Assembly (NCBI RefSeq): GCF_030409685.1
Contig: NZ_JAUFQJ010000023.1
Location: 38,697 to 102,696, forward strand
DNA from: Ferruginibacter paludis
Lineage (GTDB): Bacteria; Bacteroidota; Bacteroidia; Chitinophagales; Chitinophagaceae
DNA: 64,000 nucleotides
Reading direction: 5' to 3'
Part shown: positions 57,366 through 64,000 of the stretch, piece after piece
Layout of the letters: every line of letters begins with the position of its first letter
Position numbering within the stretch: position 1 is the first letter of the stretch
The notes under the pieces: model-generated
Databases searched by the model: none
Told to the model about the DNA's origin: nothing
The model's input: the letters and a program-made list of their open reading frames with translations, nothing else
Translations under genes and position numbers: made by a program

Positions 57366-59621
57366 ATGTCAGACTTCGTACAACCAATAGCGCAAAAATT
57401 AAATATAAAATTACAGCAGGTACAGGCAGTATTAACCTTACTGGAAGAGGGTTCTACCATACCGTTTATTGCCCGTTACCGTAAAGACAAAACCGGTGCG
57501 CTGGATGAAGTACAGATACAGCAGATACAGGATGAAGCGAAATTTTTAAAAGAATTTCATGAGCGCAAGACCTTCATCGAAAAAACCATTACCGACCAGG
57601 AAAAAATGACGGAAGCGCTGCAGGCCAAAATCAATAAGGCCACCACCATTGCAGAGTTGGAAGATATTTACCTGCCATACAAACCAAAGAGAAAAACCAA
57701 AGCGCAAACCGCCAGGGAAAATGGATTGGAACCCCTGGCCAATACATTGCTTGAACAAAAAGATATTGACTTAATTGCTACCTCCGCCACTTTCATTAAT
57801 GAAAAAGTATTGGATGCCGACGCAGCCTTACAAGGTGCCCGCGACATCATCGCGGAGCAAATAAATGAAGATGCACAAGTAAGGGCCAAGCTTCGCAAAC
57901 TGTTTGAAACTGAAGCCACACTGCAAAGTAAAGTGGTAACTGATAAAGAAACTGAAGGCATTAAGTACAAAGATTATTTTGATTTTTCAGAGTTGATTTC
58001 CAAAACGCCTTCACACAGAATTTTAGCTGTGTTACGTGGCTTCCTGGAAGGCTATTTACGCATTGCCATTTCTCCTGCTGAAGAGGCATCGCAGGAGATG
58101 ATTGAAGCCATGTATATCAAAGGCATGAGTTCCAGCAGCGACCAGTTGCGGAAAGCTGTGAAAGATGCCTACCGCAGATTATTACAGCCCAGCCTGGAAA
58201 CAGAATTCAGAACAGCTTTAAAAGCCAAAGCAGATGAAGAAGCCATCAATGTATTTGCAGAAAACCTGCGCCAGTTATTGTTAAGTTCTCCTATCGGCAG
58301 CAAGCGGATTTTAGCCATTGACCCTGGTTACAGAACAGGTTGTAAAGTGGTTTGCCTGGATGAAAAAGGAGAACTGCAAAAGACGGACCTCATCTTTCCG
58401 CATGAACACAACCGCGTTGCAGCAGAAGAGATAAAAATTAAAAATTTAGTACAGCAATACGGCATCGAAGTCTTCGCCATTGGCGATGGAACTGCCGGCC
58501 GGGAAACAGATAATTTCATCAAAAAATTAAACCTGGGGCTGCCGGTATTTTTGGTGAATGAAGATGGCGCTTCTATTTACTCTGCATCTGAAATAGCACG
58601 GGAAGAATTTCCAAACGAAGACATAACGGTGAGGGGCGCCGTAAGTATCGGCAGAAGATTAATGGACCCGTTGGCCGAGCTGGTAAAGCTGGATCCTAAA
58701 AGCATTGGTGTTGGACAGTACCAGCATGATGTAAACCAGTTTCGTTTAAAAGAAAGGTTAGATGCTACTGTAATAAGTTGCGTAAATAACGTCGGTGTAA
58801 ATTTAAATACCGCCAGCAAACATTTACTTAGTTATGTAAGTGGTATCGGCGGAACACTCGCTGATAATATTGTAAAATACAGAAATGAAATCGGCAAATT
58901 TACCAGCCGCAAACAATTGCTGAAAGTACCACGTTTAGGTGGCAAAGCATTTGAACAATGCGCCGGCTTTTTGCGCATCAAAGAAGGCGAAGATTTGCTG
59001 GACCAGAGTGCGGTACATCCGGAAGCCTACCCGGTGGTGGAAGCAATGGCAAAAGATTTGGGCGTGGAAGTAAAGGCACTCATCGGCAAAGAAGATTTAT
59101 TAAAAAAGGTAGATGCAAAAAAATATGCCACTGAACAGATTGGAGAGCTTACCATTAAGGATATCCTGAACGAATTAAAGAAACCGGGGCTCGACCCACG
59201 CAGCGAAGCACAGGCATTTGAATTTGCCAATATTTACAGCATTGATGATGTAAAAGTGGGCATGGAAGTGCCGGGTGTAGTTACCAATATTACCCGCTTT
59301 GGGGCCTTCATTGATATTGGTGTAAAACAGGATGGTCTTGTACACGTGTCAGAAATTTCGCATACTTATATTACAGACCCCAACGAAGTGCTGAAACTGA
59401 ATCAGCATGTAAAAGTGAAAGTGCTGGAAGTGGATGCAGTAAGAAAACGCATCGCATTATCCATTAAACAAACAGAAGAAGCACCTGCAAGAAAGCAATA
59501 CGGCAACAACAATTCACAAAGCCGGCAGGGAGTGCCTCACACAGGAGCCGCAAAAAAGCCAATCGCCGAGTTGCCACTAAACGATGCCCTTGCAGCACTT
59601 AAACAAAAATTTGGTCGCTAA
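57366..59621 (+). CDS. tex: Tex family RNA-binding protein
   Basis: Tex is a cytosolic nucleic-acid-binding protein linked to transcription. The 751-residue product has the Tex N-terminal helical domain (QAVLTLLEEGSTIPFIARYR with KDKTGALDEVQIQ), a YqgF-like RNase H fold (ILAIDPGYRTGCKVVCLDEK), helix-hairpin-helix segments (SKHLLSYVSGIGGTLADNIV, LLKVPRLGGKAFEQCAG) and a C-terminal S1 domain (VPGVVTNITRFGAFIDIGVK, DGLVHVSEISHTYI). It starts at ATG 57366; a TTG-started extension from 57318 would add 16 atypical residues. A repeat hairpin begins 5 bp after the stop. Confidence 0.94.
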   Translation: MSDFVQPIAQKLNIKLQQVQAVLTLLEEGSTIPFIARYRKDKTGALDEVQIQQIQDEAKFLKEFHERKTFIEKTITDQEKMTEALQAKINKATTIAELEDIYLPYKPKRKTKAQTARENGLEPLANTLLEQKDIDLIATSATFINEKVLDADAALQGARDIIAEQINEDAQVRAKLRKLFETEATLQSKVVTDKETEGIKYKDYFDFSELISKTPSHRILAVLRGFLEGYLRIAISPAEEASQEMIEAMYIKGMSSSSDQLRKAVKDAYRRLLQPSLETEFRTALKAKADEEAINVFAENLRQLLLSSPIGSKRILAIDPGYRTGCKVVCLDEKGELQKTDLIFPHEHNRVAAEEIKIKNLVQQYGIEVFAIGDGTAGRETDNFIKKLNLGLPVFLVNEDGASIYSASEIAREEFPNEDITVRGAVSIGRRLMDPLAELVKLDPKSIGVGQYQHDVNQFRLKERLDATVISCVNNVGVNLNTASKHLLSYVSGIGGTLADNIVKYRNEIGKFTSRKQLLKVPRLGGKAFEQCAGFLRIKEGEDLLDQSAVHPEAYPVVEAMAKDLGVEVKALIGKEDLLKKVDAKKYATEQIGELTIKDILNELKKPGLDPRSEAQAFEFANIYSIDDVKVGMEVPGVVTNITRFGAFIDIGVKQDGLVHVSEISHTYITDPNEVLKLNQHVKVKVLEVDAVRKRIALSIKQTEEAPARKQYGNNNSQSRQGVPHTGAAKKPIAELPLNDALAALKQKFGR

Positions 59622-60037
59622 CCGCCGGTGAGTCACCCCAAAAAGGGTGGCTCACCGTGAGGTTAGTAGCAGGTCACGGGGGACAAAGACAGCCACATCA
59701 GGTGGCAGGGGAACGCCCGATGTTTATCAAAATCATTTATCATATTGAGCTCCACCTCTGGTTTCCTACAATCTTTTACACCGTTCCCGTTCTGCCGGGT
59801 GAGCCACCCTTTTTGGGGTGACCCACCCGGAATAGCCCTGTTTTTCGGACTTACAAATTTTGTGGAATTTCCAATATTTTTTTATACCCAATTCGTTAAA
59901 AAGATGTTGAAAAATAAGGTATCCCCAGCACAATACGCTGTACACAAAGGTTTCATGCGATATTAACAAATTGTGTGATTAACTTTTACCGCCACCAATA
60001 AAAACCGGTAGTACTATTGCATTAGTTCTTGTACATC
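59622..60037. other. Gene-free stretch with an inverted-repeat element
   Basis: The region between tex and the riboswitch contains the paired 30-bp inverted hairpins (59627-59827) and then about 200 bp of A+T-rich sequence that should hold the nrdBA promoter. A candidate -7 box is TAACTTTT near 59979, one base from consensus. Confidence 0.6.
59627..59827. mobile_element. Possible MITE-like element: 30-bp hairpins in inverted orientation
   Basis: The segment 59627-59656 (GGTGAGTCACCCC, A5, GGGTGGCTCACC) and the reverse complement of 59798-59827 are identical at 29 of 30 positions. Each copy also folds on itself. The 141 bp between them encode nothing. Two terminal inverted repeats around a short non-coding core is the form of a miniature element or paired REP sequences. 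A diverged single copy lies at 41998-42027. No target duplication was confirmed. Confidence 0.5.
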
Positions 60038-60192
60038 TTGTTCAGGTAAATTAAGACAAACGAATTTAATAGGAGAACCATGTGAAAATCATGGACTGTT
60101 GCGCAACTGTAAGTAACACTATTGATACATATTTCAAACCGGTGAATATGCCGGTGCGAATCAGTTACAAGTCAGATTACCAGCCTGAACAA
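60038..60192 (+). ncRNA. Cobalamin (B12) riboswitch
   Basis: P1 is formed by TTGTTCAGG (60038-60046) and CCTGAACAA (60184-60192), nine perfect pairs. Inside are the hairpin CCATG/CATGG (60078-60082, 60090-60094), the conserved GGACTGTTGCGCAACTGTAA (60093-60112), the CCGGTGCGAATC segment (60151-60162) and the B12 box AAGTCAGATTACCAGCCTG (60169-60187). The nrdB ATG follows 119 nt later. Between them a hairpin (60195-60228, AGTGC/GCACT and ATCTT/AAGAT) may be part of the expression platform; it has no U-tract, so control could be translational. Confidence 0.92.
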
Positions 60193-60311
60193 CCAGTGCA
60201 GCATCTTCGCAATAAAGATCACAGCACTTCAATAAACCAATTCAACCACGGGTTTACTGTCGGCCGCCGTTTTTCAATATTGCGTTTAAATAAACGAATA
60301 ATATCACCATC

Positions 60312-61292
60312 ATGTCAGACAGTACAAACAGCAACGAATTACTTTTAAGAGAAAACAAAGAACGTTTTGTTCTGCTCCCAATCAACTATCCCAAAGTGTG
60401 GGAAATGTATAAAAAACACGAAGCCAGTTTTTGGACGGCCGAGGAAATTGACTTAAGCAGTGATCAAAAAGACTGGGACAACCTGAATGATGGTGAGCGC
60501 CATTTTATTTCTCATATCCTGGCATTTTTTGCCGCCAGCGATGGTATTGTAAATGAAAACCTGGCGGTTAATTTTATGAGTGAAGTACAATTGCCAGAGG
60601 CAAGGTGCTTTTATGGTTTCCAGATCATGATGGAAAATATTCACTCGGAAACCTATGCTTTATTAATTGATAATTATATAAAAGATCCGAAGGAAAAATT
60701 GCGCCTGTTTCACGCCATCGATACCGTACCTGCTGTAAAGAAAAAAGCAGAGTGGGCGTTGCGCTGGATTGAAAAAGGCAATTTCGCGGAGCGCCTGGTA
60801 GCATTTGCTGCCGTAGAAGGTATCTTCTTCAGTGGTAGTTTTTGCTCCATCTTCTGGATGAAGAAGAGAGGCTTGATGCCGGGCTTAACATTCAGCAATG
60901 AGCTGATCAGCCGTGATGAAGGATTGCACTGTGAGTTTGCCTGTTTGCTTTACAGCATGCTGGAAACCAAGTTAACAAAAGACGAAGTATTCACCATTAT
61001 TGCCGATGCTGTAACGATTGAAAAAGAATTTATAACCGATGCTTTGCCTGTAGCCTTAATTGGTATGAATGCCAAACTGATGCAGCAATATATTGAATTT
61101 GTTGCCGACCGCTGGCTGGCAGAATTGGGCTATCCCAAAATGTTCAATGCCACCAATCCCTTTGATTTTATGGAAATGATCAGCCTGCAGGGTAAAACCA
61201 ACTTCTTTGAGAAGCGGGTGGGCGATTACCAGAAAGCAGGTGTAATGGGTTCCAAAGAATCGCAGGCTTTTTCCCTCGAAGAAGATTTTTAA
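60312..61292 (+). CDS. nrdB: Class I ribonucleoside-diphosphate reductase subunit beta (NrdB)
   Basis: NrdB holds the di-metal site and tyrosyl radical that start ribonucleotide reduction. The 326-residue ferritin-fold protein shows Asp77 (FFAASDGIVNENLA), Glu108 and His111 with the radical Tyr115 (MMENIHSETYALLI), and the second ligand set in ISRDEGLHCEFACLLY. The C-terminal tail (QAFSLEEDF) is the usual peptide that docks into NrdA. It lies downstream of a cobalamin riboswitch and 123 bp upstream of nrdA, so both are probably repressed when B12 is abundant. Confidence 0.96.
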   Translation: MSDSTNSNELLLRENKERFVLLPINYPKVWEMYKKHEASFWTAEEIDLSSDQKDWDNLNDGERHFISHILAFFAASDGIVNENLAVNFMSEVQLPEARCFYGFQIMMENIHSETYALLIDNYIKDPKEKLRLFHAIDTVPAVKKKAEWALRWIEKGNFAERLVAFAAVEGIFFSGSFCSIFWMKKRGLMPGLTFSNELISRDEGLHCEFACLLYSMLETKLTKDEVFTIIADAVTIEKEFITDALPVALIGMNAKLMQQYIEFVADRWLAELGYPKMFNATNPFDFMEMISLQGKTNFFEKRVGDYQKAGVMGSKESQAFSLEEDF

Positions 61293-61415
61293 AAAGTAAT
61301 TAACATCTGTGGAAACAAAGTAAGCAGCAATTTTCAATATAATTGTTAGCTTTTCTGTCTCTAAGATTTTCAGCAAAAATTAAATTATCTACTCCATATA
61401 TAAAGTTCAGACGCT

Positions 61416-63806
61416 ATGCATGTAATTAAAAGAAATGGTAAAAAAGAAACCATTAAGTTCGACAAGGTAACCGCCCGTATTGAGAAGTTATCTTACAGTT
61501 TAAGCCCGCTCGTAAACTCGATTGATGTGGCTAAGAAAGTAATTGAAGGAATATACGATGGCGTGCCTACAACCGAACTGGATAATCTTGCAGCGGAAAC
61601 AGCAGCATCCTTGGCCACCAAACATCCGGATTATGCGATACTGGCTTCCAGAATTGCGGTGAGTAATTTGCATAAAAATACCATCAAATCTTTTTCTGAA
61701 ACAATGAAGAAATTGTATTTGTATGTTGATAAATCGAATGGTAAAAAATCTCCTTTACTGGCGGATGATGTATGGCAGGTGATTGAAGACAACGCAGAAG
61801 TATTAGATAGCACGATTATATATGACCGTGATTTCAGCTTCGATTATTTTGGATTTAAAACACTGGAAAAAGCCTACCTGTTAAAAGTGGATGGTAAAAT
61901 TGTAGAACGTCCGCAGCACATGTTTATGCGTGTTTCGGTAGGCATTCATAAGAGTGATGTAGAGAGTGTTATTAAAACCTATAACCTGTTGAGCGAACGC
62001 TGGTTTACACATGCTACACCTACCTTATTCAACGCCGGCACACCTAAAGCACAAATGAGCAGTTGCTTTTTGCTGACCATGAAAGAAGACAGCATTGATG
62101 GCATTTATGATACGTTGAAACAAACCGCTAAAATCTCTCAAAGTGCCGGTGGTATTGGCTTAGCGATACATGATATCCGTGCAACCGGAAGTTATATCGG
62201 TGGCACCAATGGTACCAGCAATGGTATTGTTCCCATGCTGAGGGTATTCAATGATACTGCCCGTTATGTTGACCAGGGCGGCGGCAAACGCAAGGGCGCA
62301 TTCGCTGTTTATATTGAACCATGGCATGCTGATATCTTTGCTTTTTTAGACCTGAGAAAAAATCATGGTAAAGAAGAAATGCGTGCAAGGGATTTATTTT
62401 ACGCACTGTGGATATGCGACCTGTTTATGAAAAGGGTTGAGGCTGACGGACAGTGGAGTTTGTTTTGTCCCAACGAAGCACCGGGCCTGAGCGATTGCCA
62501 CGGTGAAGTATTTGAAAAATTATACACACAATACGAAGCAGAAGGAAGGGCAAGAAAAACCATTAAAGCGCAGGAACTTTGGTTTGCAATTTTAGATTCG
62601 CAAATTGAAACCGGCACGCCGTACATGTTATATAAAGATGCTGCCAACAGCAAGAGCAACCAGCAAAACCTGGGCACTATTAAGAGCAGTAACCTTTGCA
62701 CAGAAATTATAGAATATACCAGCCCGGATGAAGTTGCTGTTTGTAATTTGGCTTCTATTGCATTGCCACGTTTTGTTATCAATGGTACATTTGATATGGA
62801 CAAGCTGTACGAAGTAACGTACCAGGCTACGCTGAATTTGAATAAAATCATCGATTATAATTACTACCCGGTTGAAGAGGCAAAAAACAGCAATATGCGT
62901 CACCGCCCGATCGGATTGGGTGTACAGGGTTTGGCGGATGCATTTATTTTATTGCGCCTGCCTTTTGAAAGCGACCTGGCTAAGATCTTAAATAAAAATA
63001 TTTTTGAAACCATCTACTTTGCAGCTATGACGGCAAGTAAAGATTTGGCCCTTAAGGAAGGTGCTTACGAATCTTTCCATGGTTCACCCTTATCAAAAGG
63101 AAAATTCCAGTTTGATTTGTGGAACGTGCAACCATCTGACCGCTGGGATTGGGAAACCTTAAGAAAAGAAGTAGTTGAACACGGTGTAAGAAACAGCTTG
63201 TTGGTAGCACCAATGCCAACAGCATCTACCTCACAGATTTTAGGTAACAACGAATGTTTTGAACCATACACTTCCAACATTTATTCAAGAAGGGTATTGA
63301 GTGGCGAGTTCATCATTGTAAACAAACATTTGCTGAAAGATCTGGTGAGCCTTGGTTTGTGGAACAACGACATGAAGAACAGGATCATTGCTGCGAATGG
63401 TTCTATCCAGAAAATAAATGAAATACCGGCTGATTTAAAAGAACTATACAAAACAGTTTGGGAAATTAAACAACGCAACCTGATTGATATGGCTGCTGAC
63501 CGCGGCGCATTCATTTGCCAGAGCCAGTCACTGAATTTGTTTGTAGATAATCCTACTTCATCCAAACTAACTTCCATGCATTTTTATGGCTGGAAGAAAG
63601 GATTGAAAACCGGTATGTATTACCTGCGGTCACAAGCCGCTACACAGGCCGTTCAGTTTACGATTGAAAAGCAAGGCAGTGAAGAAATGGCACCGGTTAT
63701 ACCTCATGTAACGGCAGAAAGTAAAAACAATGTAGATGATATTGAAGCTGATTTCACTGGCCAAACGTGTACCATGCAGGATGGTTGTATCAGTTGCGGA
63801 TCGTAA
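61416..63806 (+). CDS. nrdA: Class I ribonucleoside-diphosphate reductase subunit alpha (NrdA)
   Basis: NrdA reduces NDPs to dNDPs. The 796-residue protein has an N-terminal ATP-cone (residues 1-95, MHVIKRNGKKETIKFDKVTA) for allosteric activity control, the catalytic ten-stranded barrel with redox Cys in AQMSSCFLLTMKED, the Asn/Cys/Glu set in GTIKSSNLCTEIIEYTSPDE, VCNLASIALPRF, radical-path tyrosines near the end, and the C-terminal redox pair in QDGCISCGS. PMPTASTSQILGNNECFEPY is the expected phosphate/substrate-binding motif. A strong terminator follows. Confidence 0.97.
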   Translation: MHVIKRNGKKETIKFDKVTARIEKLSYSLSPLVNSIDVAKKVIEGIYDGVPTTELDNLAAETAASLATKHPDYAILASRIAVSNLHKNTIKSFSETMKKLYLYVDKSNGKKSPLLADDVWQVIEDNAEVLDSTIIYDRDFSFDYFGFKTLEKAYLLKVDGKIVERPQHMFMRVSVGIHKSDVESVIKTYNLLSERWFTHATPTLFNAGTPKAQMSSCFLLTMKEDSIDGIYDTLKQTAKISQSAGGIGLAIHDIRATGSYIGGTNGTSNGIVPMLRVFNDTARYVDQGGGKRKGAFAVYIEPWHADIFAFLDLRKNHGKEEMRARDLFYALWICDLFMKRVEADGQWSLFCPNEAPGLSDCHGEVFEKLYTQYEAEGRARKTIKAQELWFAILDSQIETGTPYMLYKDAANSKSNQQNLGTIKSSNLCTEIIEYTSPDEVAVCNLASIALPRFVINGTFDMDKLYEVTYQATLNLNKIIDYNYYPVEEAKNSNMRHRPIGLGVQGLADAFILLRLPFESDLAKILNKNIFETIYFAAMTASKDLALKEGAYESFHGSPLSKGKFQFDLWNVQPSDRWDWETLRKEVVEHGVRNSLLVAPMPTASTSQILGNNECFEPYTSNIYSRRVLSGEFIIVNKHLLKDLVSLGLWNNDMKNRIIAANGSIQKINEIPADLKELYKTVWEIKQRNLIDMAADRGAFICQSQSLNLFVDNPTSSKLTSMHFYGWKKGLKTGMYYLRSQAATQAVQFTIEKQGSEEMAPVIPHVTAESKNNVDDIEADFTGQTCTMQDGCISCGS

Positions 63807-63826
63807 TGAACATACAAACACATAGG

Positions 63827-63856
63827 AACGCAGGTAATTTTTACCTGCGTTTTTTA
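63827..63856 (+). terminator. Intrinsic terminator of nrdBA
   Basis: AACGCAGGTAA (63827-63837) pairs perfectly with TTACCTGCGTT (63841-63851) around a 3-nt loop, followed by a T-run, 20 bp after the nrdA stop. Confidence 0.92.
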
Positions 63857-64000
63857 ATTTCAATATATTCTTGCAATAGGTTCTTTTTACTGTTGCAACA
63901 ATTAAACATATGTGGGGTTCATCGACGCAACTTAAAAGATTAGGTCTTATGTATGAGTTAATAGAATGCTTTTAATTTTAAAGAGTAAAAATATTTTCTC

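Noticed and set aside
60082..60348. An 88-codon open frame across the riboswitch and nrdB start
   Set aside because: It runs through the conserved cobalamin riboswitch structure and overlaps the nrdB start in another frame; codons show no protein-like pattern.
63870..63960. Diverged GGCGTCGCAC repeat near TTCATCGACGCAACTT
   Set aside because: Only partial similarity to the core and no matching stem; close to chance level.

Overview
The window comes from a member of the Bacteroidota, most likely family Chitinophagaceae (an inference from gene content). Signs of this are the SprA type IX secretion/gliding gene next to ruvA, the CcmB-CcsA-CcmD cytochrome maturation cluster in Bacteroidota form, a SusC-like plug module, TolC-free sugar-acid and mannan utilisation genes, and repeated TAnnTTTG (-7) promoter boxes instead of E. 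coli-type -10 boxes. No tRNA, rRNA, CRISPR array or transposase gene was recognised.

Layout. 1-2.4 kb: 5' end of sprA, ruvA, fabH. 2.4-7 kb: outer-membrane barrel protein, secreted sugar isomerase-like protein, CE2-type esterase and a secreted AGE-family epimerase. 7.1-9.5 kb: cydAB (cytochrome bd oxidase). 9.6-12.5 kb: RNA methyltransferase, NYN/LOTUS RNase-like protein, GT25 glycosyltransferase. 12.6-20.1 kb: a minus-strand nucleotide-sugar run (rfbD, rfbC, a TviC/WbpP-like 4-epimerase, a TviB/WbpO-like dehydrogenase, UDP-xylose synthase, UDP-glucose dehydrogenase, DegT aminotransferase), divergent from waaA (Kdo transferase). 22.3-26.3 kb: tdk, ccmB-ccsA-ccmD, glutamate dehydrogenase. 26.3-31.3 kb: cbpM-cbpA chaperone pair, DUF6263-like and DUF1223 secreted proteins, MFS transporter, thioesterase. 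31.5-38.4 kb: a DUF4139/MuiA protein carrying an inserted SusC plug-like module, a large SPFH protein with vault-like repeats, an SGNH lipoprotein and a GT35 phosphorylase lacking the PLP lysine. 38.8-41.9 kb: RidA, then mntR-mntH with MntH fused to a UspA domain. 42.0-48.7 kb: a mannan locus (GH5, SGNH esterase, cellobiose/mannobiose 2-epimerase, GH130 phosphorylase, GH26 mannanase) beside a divergent AraC regulator. 48.9-57.3 kb: folC, TonB-like protein, SDR, TauE/SafE, YggS, an S23-type four-helix-bundle gene, acyl-CoA dehydrogenase and a DnaQ/GIY-YIG nuclease. 57.4-64 kb: tex, then a cobalamin riboswitch controlling nrdB-nrdA.

The mannan genes fit the known Bacteroides pathway: GH26 releases mannobiose, the 2-epimerase converts it to mannosyl-glucose, and GH130 phosphorolyses that to mannose-1-phosphate and glucose. 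The riboswitch implies that class I ribonucleotide reductase is turned down when B12 is plentiful, so a B12-dependent class II enzyme probably exists elsewhere in the genome.

The least explained content is intergenic. (i) Heptad repeats of consensus NATRGNC form long hairpins, flank the isolated S23-family gene on both sides, and recur 2.5 kb away. (ii) A dispersed hairpin family has an invariant GGCGTCGCAC core and a stem position that covaries between copies. (iii) A 30-bp hairpin is present as an inverted pair 201 bp across, with a third, diverged copy elsewhere. These are the best candidates for undescribed biology here.
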